A stretch of DNA of 6,085 bases from Firm-13 sp964579245 (GTDB lineage: Bacteria; Bacillota; Clostridia; Saccharofermentanales; Saccharofermentanaceae). A program made the position numbers and the translations under genes. Below, in pieces: positions 1 through 6,012 of this stretch; the first letter of the stretch is position 1, and every line of letters starts with the position of its first letter. Under the pieces are notes generated by a model. It ran no database searches and was not told the origin of the DNA. It saw only the letters and a list, made by a program, of their open reading frames with translations. The stretch is from the NCBI GenBank assembly GCA_964579245.1, contig CAZOFY010000091.1, forward strand, positions 1 through 6,085, given 5' to 3'.

Positions 1-45
1 TTCGGGGAGCAGGTCAGAACAGGTAAACTTTATTAGCTTACAATC

Positions 46-73
46 TTGAAAGATTTTAATTAATAGGTATAAT
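46..73 (+). promoter_or_regulatory. Sigma-A-type promoter of the two-gene unit
   Basis: TTGAAA at 46-51 and a perfect TATAAT at 68-73 are separated by 16 bases. This is a near-consensus housekeeping promoter for a low-GC Gram-positive. Transcription would start near position 80, giving a leader of roughly 30 bases that contains the ribosome binding site GAGGG at 99-103, five bases before the ATG at 109. It is the best promoter in the window and would drive both the lipoprotein gene and the secreted-protein gene. No operator repeat is evident around it. Confidence 0.7.
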
Positions 74-108
74 TTGTAATATTAATATAATTTTTATCGA
101 GGGAAAAT

Positions 109-2280
109 ATGTATCACGTCGATTCTAGCCGATTTGCTGCTCTAAGATTTTTATTGACGATTGCCCTTGTGATCGCCTTTTTATGCTCGGCAGTTTCTTG
201 TACGAATACGAGTAGGTCATCATTTTCGAATGATAGAGAGCTATCTGCGGTTCCATTAGAAGGTGCTTTTGAGAATGTTGTTTATTTCAGTTCTTGTAAT
301 GATGGTTTTTATTTTGTCTCAACAGACTCTGAGGATAGCATTGGAAGCTCGTCGTTACATTACGATATATTTAATCTCGAAGGAAATATTATCGATAGTT
401 TTATTTCAAAACCAGAGGATTCCTCAACACACATAATTTTGTATGATAGTAATAATCAAGATTCTCTTTATTTCTTATCTTCAAAATCAATAGATAGCAC
501 AAAAAACGAATATGAGCTATTTTGTTTTTCGTTGGATACTAAGGAGCAAGTATCATTGATGAAATGTGAACTGTCAGCTTTTTTACCCCTAAGCATGGCA
601 TTCTCGACTAACTATCTGTATTTATTAGGCGACGATAATCGCCTGGTTACGATTGAAATGAACGGTAATATTGTAGATGACCAAGTAATGGATTATGATT
701 GTAGTTCTGTTTCCATGCTGGACAATCAGCTGTTGATTGAAGCATATTCTGAAGACAACCGTTTCCTGTTGCTTAAGAATTCTGATAATAATAATGATTT
801 AAAAAAACTGGATGCCGCTTATTTAGCAGACAATTCATATCAATCGAAAGAAAATTCACTGTATTATTGCACCGACGCGGGAATCTATTGCACAGAACCA
901 ATTTCCGGTAATACGAACAAAGTCAGTGACTGGAGATTTATGATTGGCCGAATTTCTCCCGATTCCCTGACTTCCGTTATCCCAATTTCGGATAAGAGTT
1001 TTCTACTGAAAATCGTCAATCAGGACCTGCCGAAGCGCACTTCATTCTATATTGCTACCATTCTCGATAAAAACTCTTCAATTCCCCCTCAAACAATCAC
1101 GATTGCTGGCTTCGCAATCTCTTCCGACCCATGTGTTTTAAAAGCTGTCGAGGTTTTTAATACGAGCAGCACATCTTGTAAGGCAGTCATTCGAGATTAC
1201 TACGAAGGCGTTGAGACAGCAGAAAATTTCGAGATGGCTTACGAGAGCGCCGTTCGGCAAATGAAACTAGACGTACTATCCGGCAATGTCTTTGACGTTT
1301 TTTGCGGCGATGCTGCCGATATCGAAATGCTCGCCGGCAGTGATGTGTATGATGATCTGAATCTCTATATTGGAGGCGATACCGAGTTTGACAAAACATT
1401 GTATTTTGAAAACGCAATAAATTCTGTTGAACGCGACGGGAGAATCTTATATCTGTATCCTTCTTTCGGTGTCTCAGGCCTTGTAGGCTTGTCTTCCAAA
1501 ATCGGGGAACGCAATTCCTGGAGTCTGGAAGAATTCAAAGAGATAGCCGCAAACCAAGACAATGCCGTCCTGGCACTCCCGCCTATGGATTATTCTTCAC
1601 TTTTAGGAACTTTGGTATCTTCTTCATTGCATGAACTCATTACCTTCGATTACCATTCTGTAAGTATTTCCTCGTCATTATTTACCGATATGTTAGATTT
1701 CTCAAAAACATACGGAATACCGGAGTCTAAATTGTCCAAGACTCCCACATCAGATATAGAAGAGTTATTGGAGAACGGGATGATTTTATCCGGATCATGC
1801 AGCATTCTAGGTGCAAGCTACTATATGAGAACGGAGATCGCTTTTGGCGGACCTGTTTCAGTCGCAAATTATCCATCAGTTGAAAAGAACGCACCTTCAT
1901 TCAATCCGTCAAAATGTTATGCGATTTCCTCCGGCAGTGATCAAAAAACAGAGGCATGGCGATTTATAAAAACTACAATGGGTGAGGAGGTGCAGGTTTT
2001 CGAAAATCAACATGATAATATTCCCGTCATGCGATCTGTCTTTGAAGACGATATTCGGACCGCGAAAGTTGATACGGAGAACGGTCTTGTTTCTATGTCG
2101 GAACAAAGTGCTCAGAGGTATCGGTCTTTGGTTAATAATATGAGCGGCGTTTCCGCATGTGATCAGAGAATATTGTCGATCATTTGTGAAGAATCCATGC
2201 CATACTTCTATGAAGACAAAAGTGTACAAGACGTAATAACGATAATCAAAAGCAGGCTAGAGATGTTATTGAAAGAATGA
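109..2280 (+). CDS. Solute-binding-protein-like lipoprotein with N-terminal propeller-like region
   Basis: Predicted surface lipoprotein of 723 residues. The N terminus has an export signal (hydrophobic stretch about residues 12-28) ending in A-V-S-C, so Cys31 is the probable lipidated residue; Ala at -3 is a tolerated but not ideal lipobox. Residues about 45-325 are rich in short beta-strand-like segments alternating with D/N/S/G turns, which suggests a beta-propeller-like sensor or binding region. Residues about 330-723 resemble family-1 extracellular solute-binding proteins: a T-I-A-G-F strand, a helix around K/E-x-F-N, then the characteristic L-D-V-L-S-G-N-x-F-D-V stretch near 388-398 followed by 'D-V-Y-D-D-L' and a 'W-S-L-E-E-F-K-E-I-A' helix. 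The start is supported by GAGGG at 99-103. No permease or ATPase gene is adjacent, so the ligand and transporter are unknown. The first ~700 bases are visibly more AT-rich than the rest. It ends 15 bases before the next gene. Confidence 0.85.
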   Translation: MYHVDSSRFAALRFLLTIALVIAFLCSAVSCTNTSRSSFSNDRELSAVPLEGAFENVVYFSSCNDGFYFVSTDSEDSIGSSSLHYDIFNLEGNIIDSFISKPEDSSTHIILYDSNNQDSLYFLSSKSIDSTKNEYELFCFSLDTKEQVSLMKCELSAFLPLSMAFSTNYLYLLGDDNRLVTIEMNGNIVDDQVMDYDCSSVSMLDNQLLIEAYSEDNRFLLLKNSDNNNDLKKLDAAYLADNSYQSKENSLYYCTDAGIYCTEPISGNTNKVSDWRFMIGRISPDSLTSVIPISDKSFLLKIVNQDLPKRTSFYIATILDKNSSIPPQTITIAGFAISSDPCVLKAVEVFNTSSTSCKAVIRDYYEGVETAENFEMAYESAVRQMKLDVLSGNVFDVFCGDAADIEMLAGSDVYDDLNLYIGGDTEFDKTLYFENAINSVERDGRILYLYPSFGVSGLVGLSSKIGERNSWSLEEFKEIAANQDNAVLALPPMDYSSLLGTLVSSSLHELITFDYHSVSISSSLFTDMLDFSKTYGIPESKLSKTPTSDIEELLENGMILSGSCSILGASYYMRTEIAFGGPVSVANYPSVEKNAPSFNPSKCYAISSGSDQKTEAWRFIKTTMGEEVQVFENQHDNIPVMRSVFEDDIRTAKVDTENGLVSMSEQSAQRYRSLVNNMSGVSACDQRILSIICEESMPYFYEDKSVQDVITIIKSRLEMLLKE

Positions 2281-2295
2281 TGAGGAGGATTATTT

Positions 2296-2817
2296 ATGCA
2301 ACTGTTTAAAAGGCTATTTATTGTCTTAGTATCACTATTTTTAGTCTTCTCGGTGTACAGTTCTTCGGTCTGTGCTCTTGGGTCAGGTTATGTGATCTAT
2401 GATTACACTTGGTGTCCAGGAACTATGTCAATTAACGAAAGGTCCGTTTCTACGGGTGAATCAGTTATTTCTGAAAGATTTGTTAAGTATTTGTCTTCTT
2501 CATGGAGCAAAGCAAGTAGTTATACATGGTCACGTTCTGTTTCCTTTTCGGGGAGTGTTTCGGCAGGCGTATCATCACAAGTTTCTTCCGATGTTTTAGG
2601 ATCATTGGGATTATCTCTATCGTACACGGAAACCTATGGACTTGCGACAACTATACCAGCAAATACTAGATACTATACTAAACTAGGTTTTGCAAGCGAT
2701 TTTCATAGGCAAAAATTCTACTATACTCAAAAAATAAACGGGAAAGAAACTCAGTCATACTCTGGCTACATAGATACGCCAACAGGAGATACTTATCTTG
2801 TTGTTTACACAAAATGA
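2296..2817 (+). CDS. Small secreted serine-rich protein, unknown function
   Basis: Predicted 173-residue exported protein. Residues 1-27 form a standard signal peptide: K5/R6, a hydrophobic core at 7-20, and V-C-A with cleavage expected after Ala27. The mature chain of about 146 residues has one cysteine (Cys40) and tryptophans at 39, 70 and 78. Residues 66-114 are dominated by serine alternating with V, F, A, L, G or Y; this polar/hydrophobic alternation is what amphipathic beta strands look like. It is followed by T-I-P-A-N-T (119-124) and a Tyr/Phe-rich strand region to 143, ending in T-Y-L-V-V-Y. I do not recognise a named family. The pattern is reminiscent of beta-hairpin pore-forming proteins such as the aerolysin/ETX-MTX2 group, but that is inference. 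A perfect AGGAGG at 2283-2288, seven bases before the ATG, fixes the start. It is probably co-transcribed with the preceding lipoprotein gene and followed immediately by a terminator. Confidence 0.8.
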   Translation: MQLFKRLFIVLVSLFLVFSVYSSSVCALGSGYVIYDYTWCPGTMSINERSVSTGESVISERFVKYLSSSWSKASSYTWSRSVSFSGSVSAGVSSQVSSDVLGSLGLSLSYTETYGLATTIPANTRYYTKLGFASDFHRQKFYYTQKINGKETQSYSGYIDTPTGDTYLVVYTK

Positions 2818-2825
2818 AATATGGG

Positions 2826-2856
2826 GCCCTAATCTCTGAAGGATTAGGGCTTCTTC
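2826..2856 (+). terminator. Rho-independent terminator of the two-gene unit
   Basis: GCCCTAATC (2826-2834) is perfectly complementary to GATTAGGGC (2842-2850), giving a 9-bp GC-capped stem with a 7-base loop. The T-rich tract TTCTTC follows at 2851-2856. It lies eight bases after the stop of the secreted-protein gene and directly abuts the left end of the insertion sequence. Confidence 0.85.
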
Positions 2857-2857
2857 A

Positions 2858-2889
2858 TGACTCTAGGGAATGCGCTAATATTTCGGACA
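2858..2889 (+). repeat. IS3 left terminal inverted repeat
   Basis: This segment begins TGACTCTAGGG and ends TATTTCGGACA. Compared with the reverse complement of 3934-3965, both are 32 bases and both open with TG. Their inner 11 bases match at 10 positions (TATTTCGGACA against TATTTCGGTCA), with scattered matches in the outer part including a shared GGGAA offset by one base. Equal length from TG to the conserved inner block supports this boundary. Confidence 0.6.
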
Positions 2890-2931
2890 CGATGGTAAGC
2901 GAGTTGAAACCGAAAAAAGGAAGACTAAACC

Positions 2932-3207
2932 ATGACTGTGTGCCAGAAACAATACCATAAAGAATTCAAGAAAAACTCTGTGAAAATCACTTACATAAGT
3001 CTTAAGAGTGTAAGAGCCTTAGATGAAGACCTGGAAATCGCAGAGAACGTGCTCTTCAACGTGAGAAAGAATTATGTAGCTGAGGGAAGTAAGACACCTA
3101 TGGCTACGCTGGAATAAGAGATAAATGTGCTTTGACTCAAGAACGCGGGACTGAAAATGGATCGTAATATGTAAAAAAGCAACAGTATACTTTGTAACGC
3201 TTGCTGA
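2932..3207 (+). pseudogene. IS3-family orfA remnant (transposase HTH subunit)
   Basis: The first 61 codons read like a typical IS3 OrfA: a Q-K-x-Y-x-x-E-F-K-K-N-x-V-K opening, then a helix-turn-helix-like part with D-L-x-I-A-E-N-V-L and Y-V-A-E-G-x-K-T-P-M-A-T-L-E. OrfA normally binds the element ends and supplies the N-terminal half of the fused transposase. Here a TAA at 3115-3117 interrupts just where the leucine-zipper-like helix should continue. The same frame still reads E-I-N-V-L, then TGA at 3133, then L-K-N-A-G-L-K-M-D-R-N-M and TAA at 3172. After a one-base frame change it gives K-K-A-T-V-Y-F (3173-3193), the usual OrfA tail. The preserved sequence across several stops shows this is one decayed gene, not a short real one. 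A GGAAG-type site precedes the ATG. No active product is expected. Confidence 0.8.
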
Positions 3208-3928
3208 GAACGTACTAAAGACATTTGCATTGGGAGAAGTACCTATGTCGCTAACCGTATTTACGGGATGTTACGGCGTGAAGGATTCTCCTGCAGCTTC
3301 TATAATGTCCACGAATACATGTAAATTCAGGGGTTTCGATGTATCCACATCCGACGACGATAGAGAAGCCTGACAGACAGTCGGATAACGCATGGTGACG
3401 GATATCTCAACCTCACTAGAAACTTGGATATCCAACGCCGTTTGAGGTTCTCTCAAGCAACATCATTTACATCAGAAACGAAAGAAGGATTTGATTACCA
3501 GTGTCAGACCAATGACGTAACGAGTGGCGTAATACATATCCGGACACACGAAAGCCGATCTGGTGGGTAAGACGATCAAGAAAGTGATTCGACTGTACGA
3601 GATCCCCAGGGGCTACCACAATAACCGTGGCAGCAAATATGCACCCGAAGAGGTGATGAATCTTTTGAGCAAAGAAGGACTCCGGCAAATCTTCTCGCGA
3701 GTCGGTACCCCGGGAGATATCAGTTGGAGTAAACGCTTCTTTGTAAATTTCAAGAAAGAAACCATACACTGGACACATTTCCAGACACGTGCCGAAGCCA
3801 GACAGAAGATCTACGCATACATCGAGGGCTTCTACAACACAAGAAGAATACAAAAACGTCTCGGCTACCTAAGTCCTCTACAATGACTCAAACGCTGGAA
3901 TCTCGGTCTTCAAACATGTGTTGCTTAG
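3208..3928 (+). pseudogene. IS3-family orfB remnant (DDE transposase), truncated and inactivated
   Basis: Recognisable IS3 OrfB text runs through this stretch. R-S-T-Y-V-A-N-R-I-Y-G-M-L-R-R-E-G-F lies near 3235-3290, R-S-L-T-D-S-R and G-D-G-Y near 3370-3405, and a long intact block at 3563-3883 ends in E-G-F-Y-N-T-R-R-I-Q-K-R-L-G-Y-L-S-P-L-Q. A TGA at 3884-3886 then replaces the usual Trp, and the frame continues L-K-R-W-N-L to a TAG at 3926-3928. About 70 or more N-terminal codons are missing. Stops occur after the Y-M near 3320 and near 3360. Around 3436-3480 a one-base shift moves the reading to another frame (S-S-N-I-I-Y-I-R) and back. The three catalytic positions read Asn (3459-3461), Asn (3623-3625) and Lys (3731-3733) instead of D, D and E; the last two are 35 residues apart, the expected D(35)E spacing. 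No activity is expected. Confidence 0.85.
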
Positions 3929-3933
3929 AAACC

Positions 3934-3965
3934 TGACCGAAATAGTGTTGACGTTCCCATTAACA
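3934..3965 (-). repeat. IS3 right terminal inverted repeat
   Basis: Read on the minus strand it begins TGTTAATGGG and ends TATTTCGGTCA, pairing with the left end at 2858-2889. On the plus strand it contains TTGACG at 3948-3953, a -35-like hexamer pointing outward toward the downstream lipoprotein gene. No good -10 follows at 16-18 bases; the nearest candidate, TAGCTA at 3974-3979, is 20 bases away. Promoter activity is therefore doubtful. Confidence 0.6.
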
Positions 3966-4025
3966 CTTTCAAGTAGCTAGACCATAGCATAGCGCAAACA
4001 ACTCTTTAGAAGGGTAGTTATGAAT

Positions 4026-4029
4026 GGAG
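4026..4029 (+). promoter_or_regulatory. Ribosome binding site favouring the ATG at 4035
   Basis: GGAG at 4026-4029 lies five bases before the ATG at 4035. An upstream in-frame ATG at 4020 has its own weaker site (AAGGG at 4010-4014, five bases away). The 4035 start gives a textbook lipoprotein signal beginning M-K-N-F, whereas the 4020 start adds M-N-G-E-T, which puts an acidic residue in the n-region. Confidence 0.5.
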
Positions 4030-4034
4030 AAACA

Positions 4035-4805
4035 ATGAAGAATTTTATAGTTTTTTGTTTAGTTATTTCGCTATCATTTCTTAATGCGTGTACCGTTATT
4101 TCTGCACCCAATAACTCTTTTTTTGCACGGATGAATAGTTATATTGCGATGCCTGAAGATTCCGAATGGACAATTTCGCTAACTATATTTTCAAGCACTA
4201 ATAATATGAGCAATTTGACAAGTGATATCGTCAATGTAGAATTTGAGGGCCTTTCAACTGTTATTCCTATTAATGACTATTCTTTATCTTATTTAACTTC
4301 TACTGACGCATATTCAACATATAGTTTTGAAATAACCTTTTCTAGTACTTTGCCCGGTGTTTTTCAGTCTTGTAATATTGTGTTTACTAAAGGTGACAAC
4401 TCAAAATTTTCATATGGAATCGGTGATTGGGTTTTTGACGTTGGCGAGAGACCATCAAAATTAGATCTTCTTAATACATATTCGTCTCCGGCAGCGTCTT
4501 CCAATGCGGAGTATTTCGCATACTCGTACGAAGTTCTGTCAGGATCTGCAGATATAATACAAATATTTTTTGGAAATAACCTTTCTGTAGAAAGCCAAAC
4601 TGGACTAAACTTAGAAGATAAATTAAAACTTGAATCTGATTCTCCAGCCGTTTATATTCGATCAAAGATTATTGTTAATTATAACAATAATCACGAAATT
4701 TTTTATGGGATTGGATGTTATTGTGGTGCATTAGATTTTGATATGAATGATATCGCTATATCAAAGTCGTATAGTAATTACAGGGAATTTGGTGGTTATA
4801 ATTAA
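4035..4805 (+). CDS. Lipoprotein of unknown function with two repeated domains
   Basis: Predicted membrane-anchored lipoprotein of 256 residues. The signal is a short basic start (M-K-N), a hydrophobic core at 4-15 and the lipobox L-N-A-C, making Cys19 the lipidated residue. The mature part is rich in S, T, N, Y and F with beta-strand-like alternation and has no catalytic motif I recognise. Two stretches look like diverged copies of one domain of 80-100 residues. The first spans about 43-136 and ends F-S-Y-G-I-G-D-W-V-F-D-V; the second spans about 157-237 and ends F-Y-G-I-G, then L-D-F-D-M. The YGIG motifs at 127-130 and 224-227 are 97 residues apart. An alternative in-frame start at 4020 adds five residues. 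The gene follows the right end of the dead insertion sequence by about 70 bases, so its original promoter may be displaced or lost. No terminator is evident downstream. The family is not identified. Confidence 0.75.
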   Translation: MKNFIVFCLVISLSFLNACTVISAPNNSFFARMNSYIAMPEDSEWTISLTIFSSTNNMSNLTSDIVNVEFEGLSTVIPINDYSLSYLTSTDAYSTYSFEITFSSTLPGVFQSCNIVFTKGDNSKFSYGIGDWVFDVGERPSKLDLLNTYSSPAASSNAEYFAYSYEVLSGSADIIQIFFGNNLSVESQTGLNLEDKLKLESDSPAVYIRSKIIVNYNNNHEIFYGIGCYCGALDFDMNDIAISKSYSNYREFGGYN

Positions 4806-5222
4806 CTACATTTCCTTATTGATTATCAATGGTTTGGTATATATCCTATATTGGCAATTATTTGATTAAATTCCATGACGATTATGCACGAGATTGCGAC
4901 ATTTGCAATAATGGGCGAAGATTAATAAACTGACACACTGCAGCGTATCTAGTACGTACAATGGCCGTAAACAAGAGATGTTTCCTATGCGAAAGATATA
5001 ATTATAGCAGGATAAGTAAATTGTTTGATTATAGTTATGTTCTATCCCAGATTTCGAGATCCAGCATAAAATTTCAGAATAGATTTAAAATATGAATCTA
5101 TATATTACTAATGAACGAATATACGCTTTGGGGCTTAAGTGATTGGGGAGATCGCAATATTTCCGCTGTGTTGTAAGGACAATTAAAAATATGCCATATA
5201 ATTTTCACAGGGAGGATAAAAT
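4806..5222. other. 417-base intergenic region, no supported gene
   Basis: No convincing coding region, RNA gene or terminator was found on either strand. A 6-bp inverted repeat ATTGAT-T-ATCAAT lies at 4818-4830 but lacks a T tract. Three tiny plus-strand reading frames exist without a ribosome binding site: 4829-4933 (34 codons, contains C-D-I-C), 4961-5095 (44 codons, contains C-F-L-C) and 5111-5176 (21 codons, W-G-L-S-D-W-G-D). They may be chance or decayed gene pieces. The promoter for the gene at 5223 should lie here. The TATAAT at 5197-5202 is too close to the ribosome binding site (5209-5215) and lacks a well-spaced -35, so the true promoter is not identified. Confidence 0.5.
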
Positions 5223-5903
5223 ATGAAGTTTAAGAAAACATTGGTTTCTTTCTTATTACTTTTTTCTGTTATTTCTTTATGTGTTATATTCAATCTCTCT
5301 CAATCAGTGGAAAATGAGTCGTTAGATGTCTTCTATTTTGGCGAATATGAAATTGATGGAAACCTAGATAATGGGAAGGAAAAAATCCCATGGAGAGTTA
5401 TTCCAATAGATGAAAAATCTGTGATAATAATTTCAAATATTGTAATAGACTGTATGCCATATGATGATAATCCAGAGAATGCTGATTGGAATTCATGTTC
5501 ATTAAATTCCTGGCTTAACACAACTTTTTATGCGCAAGCATTTAATGAAGATGAAAAGAAAATGATATTGTCTTTCAAAATAAAAGACAAAACTGTCTGC
5601 GCTGATTTCGCTTCGGCTTCAGATAAAAGGATATTCATTTTAAATTCTGAAGAAATCACTCGTTTCTTCCCAATCTTTTCGGACAGAGTTGTATTAGCTT
5701 CAATTTACAGCTGCCAAAATGGTGTCCTTGCTAATTCAGATAATGCTGTTTGGTGGTGGGTACGATGTGACGACGTCGGTACTCATTCTGTGCCTATAGT
5801 AGATTATCAAGGAGATATTATTACAATGTCATCAAGTCGTGCTAATAAGGCAGATATAGAGTTCTATGGAATAAGACCAGCTTTTTTTCTACGCAAAGCT
5901 TGA
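5223..5903 (+). CDS. Exported DUF6273-like domain protein
   Basis: Predicted 226-residue exported protein. K2-K5 followed by a hydrophobic stretch (about 6-24) forms a signal peptide or N-terminal anchor; there is no clear A-x-A or lipobox cleavage site. The rest fits a single DUF6273-like domain. F-G-E-Y-E-I-D and N-G-K-E-x-I-P-W-R-V-I lie at 39-60, followed by the strand V-I-I-I-S and D-C-x-P-Y at 76-80. W89 with C-S-L-N-S-W-L-N (92-99) comes next, then F-Y-x-x-A-F-x-x-x-E (102-111), a central F-I-L-N-S-E-E segment (138-144), W-W-W-V-R (177-181) and the closing G-I-R-P-A-F-F-L (216-223). DUF6273 is common in secreted proteins of gut Firmicutes; its function is not established. This copy is short, with no linker or second domain, and has V-R-C-D instead of the usual L-R-S-P after the Trp run. 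AGGGAGG at 5209-5215, seven bases before the ATG, supports the start. Confidence 0.8.
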   Translation: MKFKKTLVSFLLLFSVISLCVIFNLSQSVENESLDVFYFGEYEIDGNLDNGKEKIPWRVIPIDEKSVIIISNIVIDCMPYDDNPENADWNSCSLNSWLNTTFYAQAFNEDEKKMILSFKIKDKTVCADFASASDKRIFILNSEEITRFFPIFSDRVVLASIYSCQNGVLANSDNAVWWWVRCDDVGTHSVPIVDYQGDIITMSSSRANKADIEFYGIRPAFFLRKA

Positions 5904-5970
5904 CCAATTGTGTTTATCACCATTAATTATATTGTTTTAATGATTTATTTAATTATCCGCTTTACTTTCG

Positions 5971-5984
5971 AGGAGGCGATAGTG
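5971..5984 (+). other. Orphan Shine-Dalgarno and start codon with no gene
   Basis: A perfect AGGAGG at 5971-5976 is followed five bases later by GTG at 5982, but the frame stops after three codons (TAA at 5991-5993). No other start nearby opens a long frame. This may be the remains of a lost gene, or a chance match in AT-rich DNA. Confidence 0.3.
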
Positions 5985-6012
5985 TCCATATAATTGGTGT
6001 AAATTGATAAGT

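Larger units (their letters stand above)
2858..3965 (+). mobile_element. Degenerate IS3-family insertion sequence
   Basis: A dead IS3-family element of about 1108 bp, bounded by imperfect inverted ends that each start with TG when read inward. It contains remnants of orfA (HTH/leucine-zipper-type protein) and orfB (DDE integrase-type transposase) in the usual order. The coding parts carry stops, frameshifts and a deletion that removes the N-terminal part of orfB, consistent with a length shorter than the roughly 1.2-1.5 kb usual for the family. No convincing target-site duplication is visible (TCA before the left end, CTT after the right end), as expected for an old copy. It sits one base after the T tract of the preceding terminator and about 70 bases before the next lipoprotein gene. 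Confidence 0.85.

Noticed and set aside
1187..1562. Minus-strand frames within the large lipoprotein gene
   Set aside because: They overlap well-supported coding sequence on the other strand and read as arginine- or serine-rich shadows without start signals.
1983..1998. Shine-Dalgarno-like GAGGAGG inside the large lipoprotein gene
   Set aside because: It is made by the codons for Glu-Glu-Val in the main frame, and the adjacent coding frame is uninterrupted.
3467..3853. A 128-codon minus-strand open frame
   Set aside because: It is the antisense of the recognisable IS3 orfB remnant and has no ribosome binding site or recognisable product.
4961..5095. A 44-codon plus-strand frame with a C-F-L-C motif
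   Set aside because: It has no ribosome binding site, no recognisable homology and ordinary composition for AT-rich spacer; it is mentioned only as a possible fragment.
5197..5202. TATAAT as the -10 element for the DUF6273-like gene
   Set aside because: The start point would fall on the ribosome binding site, and no -35 lies at 16-18 bases; TTGTAA at 5171-5176 is 20 bases away.
5904..5997. CCAATT (5904-5909) and AATTGG (5992-5997) as an inverted repeat
   Set aside because: It is only 6 bp with a gap of more than 80 bases in AT-rich sequence, as expected by chance.
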